Below, piece by piece: positions 45,569 to 58,182 of a stretch of 64,000 nucleotides of DNA; positions within the stretch are counted from its first letter, which is position 1; each line of letters starts with the position of its first letter. The position numbers were made by a program, and so were the translations under genes. Below the pieces are notes generated by a model. It ran no database searches, was not told the origin of the DNA, and worked only from the letters and a program-made list of their open reading frames with translations. The DNA is from Zonotrichia leucophrys gambelii (Eukaryota > Chordata > Aves > Passeriformes > Passerellidae). The stretch is from contig NC_088169.1 in the NCBI RefSeq assembly GCF_028769735.1, positions 44,421,229 through 44,485,228 on the forward strand, in the 5' to 3' direction.

Positions 45569-48500
45569 TGGGACTGGTGGCAGACAGTCATGAGATTCTG
45601 GGAAGTGTGTGCAGTTGAGTACTTGTCAGATTCAGCTTAGATGCAATATAACATAGTGTAATATAATATAGAATGATATAGTATAGTAAAGTAATTAATT
45701 AGCCCTCTGATAAACTAGAGTCCTCCTCATCATTTCTCCCTGCCACGGGAGTCGTCCTGTTTCGATACTTGATTGTTTTTTTCACCTCTGTACATGGAAC
45801 AAACTTCTGTTACAGGGGTATGAATTTCTTTTATAAGCTGGAATGCAAGGGTCCTAACTGTCAGGCCCCAGTTCTGCTCATGAAGTTCTGTAATTTGTGT
45901 CAGGCTCATTTTGGCTAGTAAATGGAAGCATGGATTATTGCAGGCTAAATCCTAGAGTCTAAGCCATTCAAAATTCCTTTGACTTCCTTGCTGAGGACAA
46001 AGCTCATTACAAATTTAATCATGAATAATTAAATCCTGATTCATCAGTACCATTTAACTCAAACACATGTTTGGTTCCTTTTAGAATTGAAAATATTAAT
46101 ATTTCTTGCTGATAACAGAAGGAGTTTCTTTCTTTGTGTGTTTTCGCTTGAGTTGTTCTTCTCATTAAAACTTTTCATTACAAGTTTTACTGCTGGAAAA
46201 TAACTGTAGAAAACAAAGTTTTGTTTTAAGATTTAATTAAATCAATATAAATAAAAAGATTCCAAATATTCAATGACTTTATTTATCTCAATTCTGTCAT
46301 ACACCACTGATAAGGTGTCCCCTTTGACAACCTTAAATTAAGCAACGTAGCTCTTCCTCTCACTGTCTTTGCATCTTTTTGGAGCAACAACTGTTCCTTC
46401 CCACCAACCATCCTGAAGCTGGAAAAACAAATTATTTTTCCCCCTGCTGACACTGAATATGACAAACTTCAGTGGATTTCTTATTATGTACTCAAGCTCA
46501 AGCAGTTTTCTTCCATTTTCAATTTTTTAGGACCTGTTTCTGTATTGCACATGCCCCTTCCCATATAAGAATTCAAATCACTTATTTCCAATAGTGTTTG
46601 ACGCTTGGGTCCCACTATGCCTCCTGTGGTTCAGCACAAAATTGGGTTTTTTTCATCAAAATAGAATGAGAGCATGAGCTCTTTCTTTTGAGTAGCCTAA
46701 ATGCTTAAAAAAAAATATTGCAGAGCTGGAGGAGATTTTATTTTGAGCTAGTATGTGTCAAAATGAACTTTCATGGTCTACTGATTCAAGAAAATCAAAA
46801 TGTCATTGAAGGGAAGTGATATTTCAGTGTATGCAACCCATCACTTTATTTTAATGTACCTACCTCTACATTTGATTCTGCATGGACTGAACATTAAAGT
46901 GTTTGTCTTTATGCAGAAAAAACCAAAATGTAGTTACAAGAAAATGACTGGAAAATTACAAAATTTTTAAAATGAATGAGAAAATAAACATGCAATTCTA
47001 ATGGAAGTCTCTTTTATAAAGAAGTGTTAAATATTACTGGAACTACTGTTTCAATTGCATCACGTATGCTTTTTAAGACAATATATTGCTGCTAAAAGAT
47101 TTTCCGTTATGATTAACAAGTTCATTTAAATAGTTTCAAAATCCCAAACACTTCAGATGTGGAGTATAGCATTCAGCTTTATATGACCTCTTTGTACAGA
47201 TAATATTAGTTAACTACTCAGATTTTACAGTTTTTATACAATAAAATAAGATGCTTTATGTTATTAATATTCAAATTCCTATGAATTTTACTTTAATATG
47301 CATACAGAAACTTTTGGTATAATAAAATTATATTGCAAGGGTTATAAGCATGGGGTTATTATAAGCATGTCTGTAAAGAAAATTAAAAAGTATGCAGAGC
47401 ATAGGAATAGACAAAAACAGGGAGAGAAAGAGAAATACATGAAGTCAAATGATAGTGTATTTTGAATGTCTTATTAGTGAATGAACGTGAAAAACAGGAA
47501 AAGAAAAACGAAAGAAAACCCAAACAGAAAACCAATCAACCAACCAAACAAACAACTAATTGCAATTCATTAGTTAAAGAACTTGACTTTTAGAATAATT
47601 AAGACACTCCTTTTGAATTCAGTGAAAGTTTATCTGATTAAGGTTAGATGCCCTTTAGTTTAACTGAATACTTCTATGGGCTTAATTTTTCTGTTTTGTT
47701 TGTTTTTTTTTTTTTTTTTCTGGCCTAGATTCCTAGATTCTTACTTAAGGACATAATAAGGATAGAGGGACGCAAATGTAAGCATGAAAGTTTGAAAATA
47801 CTGACATATTTTCTTACATTTATTTAATTATTTTATGTGGGTTTTGATACTATTTAATTATTCATGTGCTTAAATGCTTTGAATATTTGATAAACTTATG
47901 GAACTTACCCCACTAAATTTTGCCATAAGAAATATGCTAAATTGAAAATGTTGTCAGGGATTTGTTATCTTCTAGTACTTAAGATGTTATTTTATAATTT
48001 ATTTTGTTTTATATAATTTTCTGTGAGTTCTTCTATAATTATATATGGAAGCTACAACTTGACTAAAGTTTCGCTCACTTTTCTATCTTATCTTGCCGCT
48101 AGTCTATCTAGATAGCCTTTTTTTTTTGTATGTGTCTCCAGTACTAAGTACATTTTGGTTGATTTATAGGGGAAAAAAGAATAAATATTTTACCTCTTGT
48201 CAATTATTTCAGGAATTCTAAAGGACCACAGCTTCATAAATTGTTTGGAGCATATCTCTATGCATCTGCAAATGCACAGAGACAAAACCCACTGCTAAGA
48301 GATTATGATCTTAGGAGCAGGTAACATAATAGATGGCATCTTCTGAAAATGTATTTGTCTTTTAGTCTATCTATAGAAAGATGCTCAGCTGTAAATTTTA
48401 AATAGATTTTACCTTTTCTCCTTACATGGAAGTCTTAGAACAGCCATTGCCTCACTGAAGGACAGCAAGCCACCTTTATGAAAAACATGTTCACATTCTA

Positions 48501-50086
48501 GATTAAGTAATTGCATGTAAAAAGTAAAAGAAATAAATCTGAGATTTTAAGCAATTAAAAATATTATATTGATTTCTTCCCAAAATTCAATAGTTCTATT
48601 TGTTTCAAAATGATACAGAATCAAGAGGTATTTGAAACTTAAAAATTATCTTGCTCAATGTCTAGAAATAATGTATACACTTTTTGAAGGATAATCATAT
48701 TGGATGTCATAAAGATTATTTCTATTTAATCCAAAAAAGTTAAAATTATCTAGTTTTTTTAAATTATATACATTTATATGAAGATATTTAATTTTCAGCA
48801 GAATTATATTTCTCTCTGTTTATTTTTATCATTAGATATATTTATATGCATAAAAGCATAAAAATATTTTAAAATATTACGGTAAAATTAAAACATTGTT
48901 TAGACAAAGAGGATTAAAACATTTGAACCAAATCCAATTAATAGTTAAATGAAAATTGAAGAAAGTAGACATAACAATTTGCTGTGTCGCGGCCACTGTA
49001 ACTCAAGATAAAATAAACATTCAAAAGCAAGAAGAAAAAGAATGCCAACCCCCCCTCCCCCCCACTCCACCATTTCTTTTTTAAAACTTTTTAATACAAT
49101 ATATGTAGTAGTAGATTTGACATGGATCAGGAGTCATGAATTAATCACTTTGGGAATATTCCCATCTAGCCTGCCTGATGGAGGGAATTTTGTAAGTTTT
49201 CTCATTTCTAGGTGTTTATAGTACAGAAGTGAGTAGAGTAATTTGTATCTGCTTGCCAAAATGTACTTGTAGGTATTAATTTGTTTATTGGGAATGAAAT
49301 TATATTCCCTGTGTTGCATGACAGTCCTATCTAGTTGTGCAGAATGTATCCTAAATAATGGCAGTGTGGGCAATTTTTTCTCCTGTATTCAATCATTGTT
49401 TTCAGAATAAGGTGAAAGCTTATCTTCCACTGAGGAAGTGCGTTTGGAACCAGTGCACGTCTTCTGCAGAGCTATCGCTTTCCAGATCACCTTGGAATGA
49501 GAAGCAGAGATTGTGAGAATTGAGTTGGCAGTAAAGCAACGTCAACAGTTTTGGTAGTGGCATAAGGGTAAGGGTCCTGCTAGACAAGCTTGCTAAATAA
49601 AAGGTCGTGAATTGATCCCTGTTCTTGATCAAGCAGCTTTATGCCACATTGCTTAGGGCCAGTTTTAAGATTTTTTTGGAAATATGCCACTTCATATGTA
49701 AGAGAACAATAAATAAGCTAATAAATAAGTAGGATAAACAACTTGGTTTTTTGCTTAGAATATTTTACTTTGTTTTATTTTTTTCCTACTGTTTTAGACA
49801 TAAAGAGTTTTAAAGACATTCATGTGCAACAGAAGCGTGCTGATGGTGCCGGTATTATTTTACAAAAAAAATAAAAAATAAACCAGAAAATATCCTAGCT
49901 CCAAACACAAACCAAACAGAAAAGAAAATGCACACTGAAATAAGATTCTTTATTGTGATGATAATCTTCAGTGGGGAATGATATTCCCAAGCTCTCAGAG
50001 AAGGGTGTGTGGCATCTGGGGATGAGGGCAGAAAACATGCTGTATTAGAAAGCAGCAAGGTCCTCTAAAGGCCAAAGCCCTTTATA

Positions 50087-50139
<53 letters not shown>
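50087..50139 (+). repeat. Compound (TG)n(TA)n microsatellite
   Basis: About 8 TG units followed directly by about 18 TA units. The TG part can form Z-DNA and the TA part a cruciform. Such compounds usually arise from TG to TA transitions during expansion. Confidence 0.95.
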
Positions 50140-50140
<1 letters not shown>

Positions 50141-51744
50141 GCAATTAAATAGCCGTCTCTTCTAAGCATCATCTTACTAAGTAATATCACACTCTTAATT
50201 TTTCACTTGTTTTTTGAAACTTTTTCTGTATTATATGCCTGTAAGCCTATGTATACACAAGTAGAGGCCCACTTAGCATCAATGTAAATATATATGCTTA
50301 CCTTCAGTAATTTAGAGATTTTAACAGTTCCTGAAGAAAACTAACCACAAAAAGCCATTGAACACCAGATGACATAAATTAAGACAGATATTCTTTAAAA
50401 TTTTAACCTCACTTGACAATTTTCAAATGTTATTGAAAGAGTCAGTGGGAAACTGATCTGATGACATTGAATATTTTCATCACTACAAAAATAAAACAAG
50501 AAAATAAACATCTGGACAGATAAACTGAGAAAGGATGGACTTATAAATAGATGACCCTATATCAAAGAGTATGTTTTTTATATTGAGCCAAACTTATTCA
50601 TAAAAAATTAGACTGAGACAGTTCTGGCACCATATTAACTTGGAAAGAATGTGAAGTGGAAGTACACCATTCATGTTAAATTTCATGTTGTATACAAGAA
50701 GCAGGTTTTTACATTCTGTAATGAAGTTAATGAATCCAATAGTTTATAAAGAAATACTAATGAGGCAAAAGAGTGACTAGAAAAACAAGAAAAGAAGCTT
50801 CCTAACCTAACATTATCAAGGAACAAGAACAAATGACAGAACAAATCCCAGGACAGCACTGGCTGCAGCGGTATGGAGGAGCTTGTCTAGTTTACTTTCA
50901 CTACAAGCACTATAATTTAAATTGAAATATTTTGTATTTTCCAATACAGAAGTCAAAGTGATAGAGAGTGTTATTCTAACAGTTCTCTAAAGTGGTACTA
51001 GTAAATTAGGATATCCATTCAACTCCACTGTTGAGATCCATTTTAGGAAGAGCTGTGAAGTGGAGGAAAAAATTTCCCTAATCAGTTGACCTGATTGGCA
51101 TTAGGCAGGATTCTTTGGTATGCAAAAGGCACAAATCCTTTTTTAAGTGGAAGACTTGGGTTCTAATAAAGATTTGCTAATTTTTATCTGATACATTTAT
51201 ATTTTTTATGGGTTGTAATTAAGAGTTTAGGTGGTTGCAATTTGACTATAATTATTGTCATCTAATGAAATTATTTTTTGGAAATCAATATTGATCCTAA
51301 ATTCTCTTCAATCCTGAATATCATTAAAGTCGGGCTTAACAAAACATTGAAAAAATGTTTTTCTGTCTCCAGCTTTAAACATTCTTTTCTAGTTCCACTT
51401 AAATATTTTGCCAATGACAACATTAAGTAGTTTAATTCTAACTGATCTGCATAAAAGTATCACAAAAAATAACCAAAGGCAATGAAGGCAAACAAAACTG
51501 GTTCTCCTGCTTATTCTTAAAAATTTAGGCTTTCTATCAATCTTTTGAAATCCTTTTGCGCATTGTGTTGGGTGCCGGGAATAATGCAGACTTTTGCCTG
51601 TGGCACTAACATAACATCTATATTCTATAAATATTTGTAAAGAGAACTTTGCATAAAAAATTATTTGGTTCCACAAGTTAAATTGATAATTAAAGATATT
51701 GCTTTCAAGGAGATAATTTTCCAACATTTTAGGAAGATGTTTAG

Positions 51745-51912
51745 CCTCCTAGACTGTTGTCTGTCTGCTGTATGGAATTTCTAGCAGACATCTAGTGAGT
51801 TGAAGTCACCTGTAACAAGAAGGGCTAGTGACTGTGGGGCTCCTCCCAGCTGCTAATAGAATATATCTTGTCCCTAATTTATGTAGAAAATTACCAACAT
51901 AATGACGTGAAA
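51745..51912 (-). mobile_element. Possible small CR1 remnant (endonuclease region), antisense
   Basis: The plus strand 'AGTTGAAGTCACCTGTAACAAGAAGGGCTAG' followed by 'CTCCTCCCAGCTGCTAATAGAAT' and 'TACCAACATAATGACGTG' resembles the antisense CR1 endonuclease segment in which the GDFN and VGVCYRPP motifs lie. Strongly decayed; a chance resemblance is possible. Confidence 0.45.
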
Positions 51913-52130
51913 TAGGAGGAAACAAAAGCATGAATTTTCTTCTTACTTCAAAGCTTTTTCTTGTATCAGTATCAAGCAGATACCTATTTTTGACAATTCT
52001 CTACTGCGTTAGTACATGGGAATTCAGAGTGCTGCTGGAAAAGGGATAAATAAAATAATTATCTATAAATAAATCTACATCATTGCATATCTGGTATCAA
52101 ATACACTTTAAAAGATAGGTAGTAGGTTAG
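51913..52130. other. Short unique spacer
   Basis: Nothing recognised between the possible CR1 remnant and LTR G. Confidence 0.5.
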
Positions 52131-52670
52131 TGTGGCAAGGTTTTAGCAGCATGGAGGGGTGGTCACCTGAGAAGCTCTTTGTAAACTATAGTGTGGGAGC
52201 AACCCACATTGGAAAAGTTCATGGAGGACTGTCTCCCGTGGGTGTGAGCCCTCTCTGGAACAGAGAAAGTAGTCCTCACACAGAGGAGGAAGCAGCAGCA
52301 GAGTAAAATAGACAATGGGTGATGAGCTGATCACAAGCCTCATTTCCCATCCCTGTGCTCTGCTGGGAGTGAGGACAGAGAGAAGTAGGAATAAAGCTAA
52401 GATCAGGTAGAAGGGAGTTGTGGGGGTAAGGTGTTGTAAAGATTTGATTTCATTTCTCATTTTAATACTCTGATTCGATTGCTAATCAATTCAATTTATT
52501 TTCCCCAGTCTGTTATCCCTATGACAGTATGAAGGATGATGAGTGACCTCTTGCTGTGTTTATCTTGGCTCATCAGCTTCTTTTTTATGTTATCTCTGTC
52601 TGTTTGAGAAGGGGGAGTGACAGAGAGGCTTTGCTGGGCATGTGGCATCAGCCAGAGTTATACCACCACA
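52131..52670 (+). mobile_element. LTR G, plus strand (TGTGG...CCACA family)
   Basis: Starts TGTGGCAAGGTTTTAGCAGC and ends TTATACCACCACA. Internal landmarks of the family are 'GTTCATGGAGGACTGTCTCCCGTGG', 'AGATTTGATTTCATTTCTCATTTTAATACTCTGATTCGATTGC', 'TTATTTTCCCCAGTCTGTTATCCC' and 'GAAGGGGGAGTGACAGAGAGGC'. At 540 bp it is shorter than the relatives at 37,761 and 56,720 and seems to lack an internal part. No clear target-site duplication (GTTAG against TTCTA). Solo LTR, no viral genes. Confidence 0.82.
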
Positions 52671-54661
52671 TTCTAACCCATGACAGCATACTGAGTATGT
52701 GCATGTAACAGGAATTAAATGAAGTGCTAATTTTTAATGAGCATTTGGATACTCACAGCAACAGAATTAAAATTTCTTGAAATTATTTATTTTATTATAT
52801 TAATTTTAGAAGTTATATTACAGAAATGAAGAAACAGGGATTGGTAATTGTGAAGTATGATAGCTATTTTTTCAAGATTAAATTCAAATCAGAATCAGTG
52901 AATGGGCTAGTTCTTTCCTTATACTCCCATAATATTTCAAACACCAATATAATTTTGCAAATATTTAAGTGGGAAGTGCAATATTCTTAATAGTAGGACT
53001 TCAATTTTATAGTCTCTCCTTTCAATATCTGTGATGAAAGTAACTTCTATAAAGAGGTCATTACTTTCCACTGTCCCTTTACTCCACTTACACCCCTTGA
53101 ATTGAATTATTTTAAATTTTTTTTCATATGTAAAGTCTGGAATAATATTCATTCAGCAGTATCGTCTGATCATGTTCCAGGAATGAATAAAGAAAAAGTA
53201 GTTAAAAGATAGTGAGGAAATTGGATAAAAAATGGATGACCATTTTAATAATAGAGGTTCAGATCCCCTTTTGTAATTCACAGTAGAATGCAACTTGATG
53301 GCCTTTCTTTGGCAACTTACACGATAATATGACAAAATATTAATATGTAAAACATATTAATATGACAAATGTAAATGAAAATATGAAAGTAATGGTGTTT
53401 TATGAGATCTCAGATATTTGGGAATTTCTGATAGTAATGATAAAAAAATGTATGAAACTGCTCAGGAATCTTCATGAATAAATATAATTTTTAGAATTCT
53501 AAATTAATTTTTCTCTATCTCTATTTACATATACACACACAGGCATGCAACTGTATCAAAGTCAAGATTAGAACTGAATGTCTTTTTTTTTAATTACTGA
53601 ACTAGTGATTCAAAGTAGGATAACTTCACAGAAGACAGAGAATTTATGCTAAGGAACTGCCGATTCCCAGTGAAATTCAGAACACAGGGTTTTTTCTTCC
53701 TCCTATTCTATTTACATCAAATCCAGTCCACCCTAGCACCCTTCCTAGAGGAAGAAGTGACTGTTGATGGGTCCTTTTCCAAGTCTGACAAGCAGCAAAT
53801 TGGAGCCCACACTGCAGAGGCAGATACTCAAACACATGTGCGTGCATACACAGAGAGAGCATTGGCTTGGCTCGTCACAGAGCAGTGATGGGGGTTAACA
53901 GCACCCAAAAAACCACCAATTGCTCTCAGGTGAATATGAACCCAGCAGCACAGGGCTGTTTGTCTTTGCAGCGGATTAGGACTATGGGTCACTGGTGGTT
54001 GCACAGTTCCTGTCACCACAAACTATCCAAATTTGGCAGCCAATGACAAAGATCCATGAAATATCTGGATGACATTATTAAAGTCTACTTAATGTCCATG
54101 CCCAAAACCCAGATAATTTATAAAGTCATTGGATCAAGGGCTGGGTTTTTTCAGATGTGGGTCTCCTGTTCATTATCTGGTCATTTGTTAGCAAATTACA
54201 CATACATACAGCAGATGGCTGTATCAGTCAGTATTTCCAGTTGCCAACACCTAAACCTCTCTTCATGCATATCATGACTGAAATCACACAAAACCTCAGT
54301 TTGCAACATGATTTAATAAAAATATAGGATACATTGCTGTGATCAGGGGCAGGGTTCAAACAGAAAAATGTGCTTGCTTACAGTTCACCAGCCATTTTTA
54401 CTTCCTCTTCTCTTTGTTTTTCCATGCTTGTTCTTTGCCCACATGCCTTGATCCTTTCTCTTTCTGACCCTTGCTACCTCTCAATCAACAATGTGTCAAA
54501 GCCTAAATTTTTTTCACTGGTCTCAGTTTTCCTATATTTATTTTCTATATCCATACCCAGATTTGGTGTTTCCAATAGTGTTACCAAGGCAATTTCAGTC
54601 TTCCACCATATCACCAATGGGAATACATGAGATTCTCCTCCCTAAAAGCTGTGTGCCTCCC
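52671..54661. other. Unique non-coding DNA
   Basis: No gene or family recognised. The part at 53,650-54,660 is somewhat richer in G and C than the rest. Frames at 53,646-53,888, 54,056-54,277 and 54,370-54,630 (plus) have no domain. Confidence 0.5.
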
Positions 54662-55105
54662 TGTATTGGGTCTGGCTGGGATGGAGCTCGTTGTCCTTAG
54701 CAGCTCTCACAGAGCTTTGCATTGGTAACAGCCCAGTGCTTTGGCTACAGCTGAGCAGGGCTGACACAGGATCAGCGCTGTCTCTCCAAAATTCCTCCTC
54801 AACAAGGAGCTGGGGGAAGGCAAGATATAAAAGCTAAGACAATAATGAGAGGGGTGAACTCGTTATTTCAAACACTGCACATTCTGAAACTGCTTCCTGG
54901 GAAGTGTCTGGATGTTGATTGCTGATGGGAAGCAGAGTTTGTTTTTTTTTTTCCTATTTGTGCAGGCACAAAGTTTTGCTTTTACTTTAGTAGACTGCTC
55001 TGTCAAAACCTACAAATCGTTTTCCATCTTATTTTTTCTCCCCTGTCCAGCTGGGAAGGGGGAGTGATAGAGCTGAATTTCCAATCTGAATGTTTCACAA
55101 GGACA
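54662..55105 (-). mobile_element. LTR E, minus strand (TGTCATGG family), diverged
   Basis: The plus strand reads as the reverse complement of the LTR A type: 'TGTATTGGGTCTGGCTGGGATGGAGCTCG' at the start, 'CAGCTGAGCAGGGCTGACACAGG', 'GATATAAAAGC' (TATA region in the antisense direction), 'CTGGATGTTGATTGCTGATGGGAAGCAGAG' and 'GGGGGAGTGATAGAGC' near the end. The right end is uncertain and no target-site duplication was found. Old and decayed. Confidence 0.7.
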
Positions 55106-56719
55106 GAATTTTCAGAGTGTTTAGAAACTTCTTGATATATTTGTGCAATATGCCCTGTACTTGGATTTTTTTCTCTCTAAAATCATATTCTTAAAGAAGA
55201 ATATTGCAATTAAAGTACAGGGATATTGCAATTTCAGACAAGTTACCTGATGATTTTCAGTAATCATTCATTAATAATTAGGTTTTTTCTGCTCCATAAT
55301 TTATTAATACAGCAAGGGAGTTAGAATCAATTATGCTAATCTTCCTTAGCCAAACATTATACAGCCAGTCAAAGGAAATCACAGAACTTCACTTGAGGTA
55401 ATGTAGTGCTAATAGATGCCTTTTATTCCTTCAAATCTTCACATTTCTTATTGTGCTATGATAGTAAATACAAATAATCAAAATTTCCACAATTGGTTGC
55501 AAAACAAAAGATGAAAAACCACAGTTGTAGTGGGATATAATTATATTTTTTTTCCTATTGTGCTCTTGTTGCCTGGAAATTAACGAATCTCAGTAATTAC
55601 TAGCAAAGAATAGATTTTTTTGTGTGTGTTGGTGAGGGTATTTTGTTTGGTTTGGGGTTTTTGTCAATGTTGTTGGAATTTTTTTATTATTTGAAGTGTT
55701 CCTCTTTAATGCAAATAGCTACAAACAAAAGAAAAAAGAGGAAAATTTTAAGACTCTTTTTCTCCTATATGCTGGCTGGAAGTATGATGTACATGAAACA
55801 CATTTTTTCATTTCTGTAGGCTAATGGGATGGTTTCATAAACATGAGTTTATCAATAATAGCTTTTATGCATTACTATAATAAGTTGTGGAAATATATTT
55901 TATCAGGGAACAGAAGAGTATCCAAGAAAACAGCAAGGACCAATGAAAAGTTTCTATACTAAACATGTAAGAACAGAAATAAAATATTTATAGGTTTTCC
56001 ATCAAGCATTTGAATCACAAAATTCATCATCCACAGATCATTAATTTAAAAATAGGTTATTGAACTATACATCAATCAATCTTGTTGTTCAAATGACATT
56101 TTTGTTAGACTAATTTCTAAGTTAGATTAAGTTACTTAAGACTTTATTATGTCTTAATGAAATTAATAAAAACTGAATTTTGAGGATCATAAACATGTAA
56201 CCCATTGCCAGAGATTCAAAACAAACCTGAGTTCATTAGAAACTTTGTACCTTTAGATATCTCAAGGAGGGTTATATAAAACCACACCAAGCCAAGCCCC
56301 AACTTTACTTCCCCTGTGTTTAGACAGTTTTTATTTTATAGTTTCAGAAACAGGAGAACACTTTTGATAGTCATGCTGAACCTCACAGGAAAATTGCCAG
56401 CACAATTAGGCCCTTAGTTATAATATCTCTAAGACAAAAAAATTCTCCAAATTTAGTTAAAAATAATGATTTTAAAATACTTCTTCCAACATGGTTAAAC
56501 ACATTACATATGTTACATATTGAATGAATTTGCTTCCTAAGTTCCCAGTGGATCAATACTATGTCCGCATTTACATTTTGTGCCTTTACAAGATAAGCTG
56601 GCTTACTGAGCCTCTTCCCAAAGACAAGAAAATCATTATTACATTTTAGTAGTCAAACAGAAACATGACCTGGGAGTTTAGCACCTTATATATGGATAGA
56701 ATGAAGTCTGCTGCTTTTA
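55106..56719. other. Unique AT-rich non-coding DNA
   Basis: No gene or repeat family recognised between LTR E and LTR H. Confidence 0.5.
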
Positions 56720-58182
56720 TGTGGCAAGGTTTTGGAAGAGGGGCAGATTGGAGGGGTGGCTCCTGCGAGAACAGGAGCTGCTGCCACGTTACACCAAGAC
56801 AGTTTGAACTGGCTTCAAGAGGGATCCACTGCTGGCCAGAGACAACCAACAATGTTGTAAGTTCTTCTGGCATAACATATTTAAGAAAGCTTAAAAAACC
56901 ACTGTGGAGCAGCTGTGAGAGAGGAGGGAAATGTGAGAGGAGCAGCTCAGTGTCCGGCCGGCTGTCTGTCTCTGCCAGACAAGTGTAGGATGGTTCTGGG
57001 GCAGCCTGCGCTTCAAAGGACGAGACTGGACTCTTCAGTTATTCGGTCTTCGGACTTACGTATTATTTCTTATCTACAGAGTTTTTCTCTCTGCCCAGCT
57101 GGAATCTGACCAGCAAGGGAGCCAAAGCACTCTGCCCACCCACAGGGCGGTCGTGTCTTTTTATAGTAAAAACTATGTGCAGCATATTTACCTTTTCTCC
57201 TCAATACCTTTCACCTATGTTAGTAAGTGCACCTTCACCATGAACCAATCCACAAGTGCCAACGTCACCACAGAAGATGGATGACAAGAAGAAGAAAGAA
57301 GAACCACGAGGCAGGCCCTGATTCCTCCATCTTGTCTCCATTACCCCCCTGTACCAAAACCCTAAAATCTACATTTCACCCTGTAAATATGTCATCCCTA
57401 CACCATTCAAACCCGAGTGATTCCCATATCCCCACACACAGGTGGCACAGCCCTAGAAGGGTCAAAGTCAAGCCACCAGGTGCTTTTGGCAACATTCCAG
57501 GACCTCTGAGTCCCCCAAGGGTTCTCTCGGTAACTCTGAACATCCAAAGTGATGTGCTGAGCTCCCACAGCTCAGCAAACACCAAGATCAGTGAAGAAGA
57601 AGGAGGAGGAGGTGCTCTGGGTATGGAAGCAGAGATTCCCTAAAGTCTGTGGAGAAGACAATGGCAAAGCAGGTTGTGCCCCTGCCCCAGTTAGAGGACC
57701 ACAGTGGAGTACCAATCCATCCTTCAGCCCAGTGAGGATCCCACACCAGAGCAGGATCCTGGCAAGACCTGCAGCTTGTGGAGAGAAGCACATGCTGAAG
57801 TCAGTTTTCTGGCCAGAATTGTAGCTCTGCACTGTGAGGCACCCACACTGGAGAAGTCTGCTCCTGAAGGACTGCAATCTCTGTCAAGGACCCTGTGCTG
57901 AAGCATGGCAAAACTGGGAGAAGAAAAGAGAGGCAGAGAAAAGTGTTAGCAAAATAACCACAAATTTATCCTACCCTATATCCTTCCTTTTTTTTTAACT
58001 GGCAATTAATTAATTAATTTTCCCTGAATTTGCTCCATTTGTGATGATTAGAAATAGGTCAGCATTTCCTCATCCTTATCATCATCCCTCCTATTTTCTC
58101 CCTACCTTTTCAAGGATAGGGAGGAAGAGAGTAACTGGGGGAGAGAGGAGGGTCAGAATGCCAGCCAAGGTTAACCACTACA
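56720..58182 (+). mobile_element. LTR H, plus strand, split by LTR I
   Basis: Starts TGTGGCAAGGTTTTGGAAGAGG at 56,720 and ends GGTTAACCACTACA at 58,182. The two halves, 56,720-56,950 and 57,576-58,182, join to the order expected for the TGTGG...CCACA family: 'GGAGGGGTGGCTCCTGCGAGAACAGGAGC', a TATA-like CATATTTAAG near 56,875-56,884, 'GTGAGAGAGGAGGG', then after the insertion 'ACCAAGATCAGTGAAGAAG', 'GGAGGAGGAGGTGCTC' and the repeated 'CTGGAGAAGTCTGCTCCTGAAGGACTGCA' type blocks. No clear flanking duplication of its own. The plus frame 57,591-57,824 and others are noise. Confidence 0.8.
56951..57569 (-). mobile_element. Solo LTR I, minus strand, nested in LTR H
   Basis: A 619-bp LTR with TG...CA ends (TGTCCGGCCGG...CTCCCACA on the plus strand) flanked by GCTCAG duplications (56,945-56,950 and 57,570-57,575); the match extends to 8 bp, CAGCTCAG. 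On the minus strand it has a TATA box (ACTATAAAAAGACACGACC) near 57,152-57,170 and an AATAAT variant of the poly-A signal near 57,059-57,066. A 6-bp duplication suggests a class II (ERVK-like) integrase. GC-richer than the surroundings. The frames at 57,227-57,643 (plus) and 57,376-57,585 (minus) are within it and have no viral domain. Confidence 0.9.

Larger units (their letters stand above)
42952..51744. other. Unique AT-rich non-coding DNA
   Basis: No gene recognised over almost 9 kb. Simple sequence includes a GAAA-rich patch at 43,312-43,358, a TATG run near 44,290-44,306, a (GT)n tract at 45,545-45,568, a degenerate ATATAG patch near 45,640-45,700, a CCAA/CAAA-rich run at 47,500-47,560, a poly-T run near 47,702-47,719 and a C-rich run at 49,050-49,068. 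The stretch at 48,220-48,345 looks like conserved non-coding DNA by texture only. All open frames are under 120 codons and without domains. Confidence 0.5.

Noticed and set aside
57227..57643. 138-codon plus-strand open frame
   Set aside because: It crosses the boundary between LTR I and the second half of LTR H and runs antisense to LTR I.
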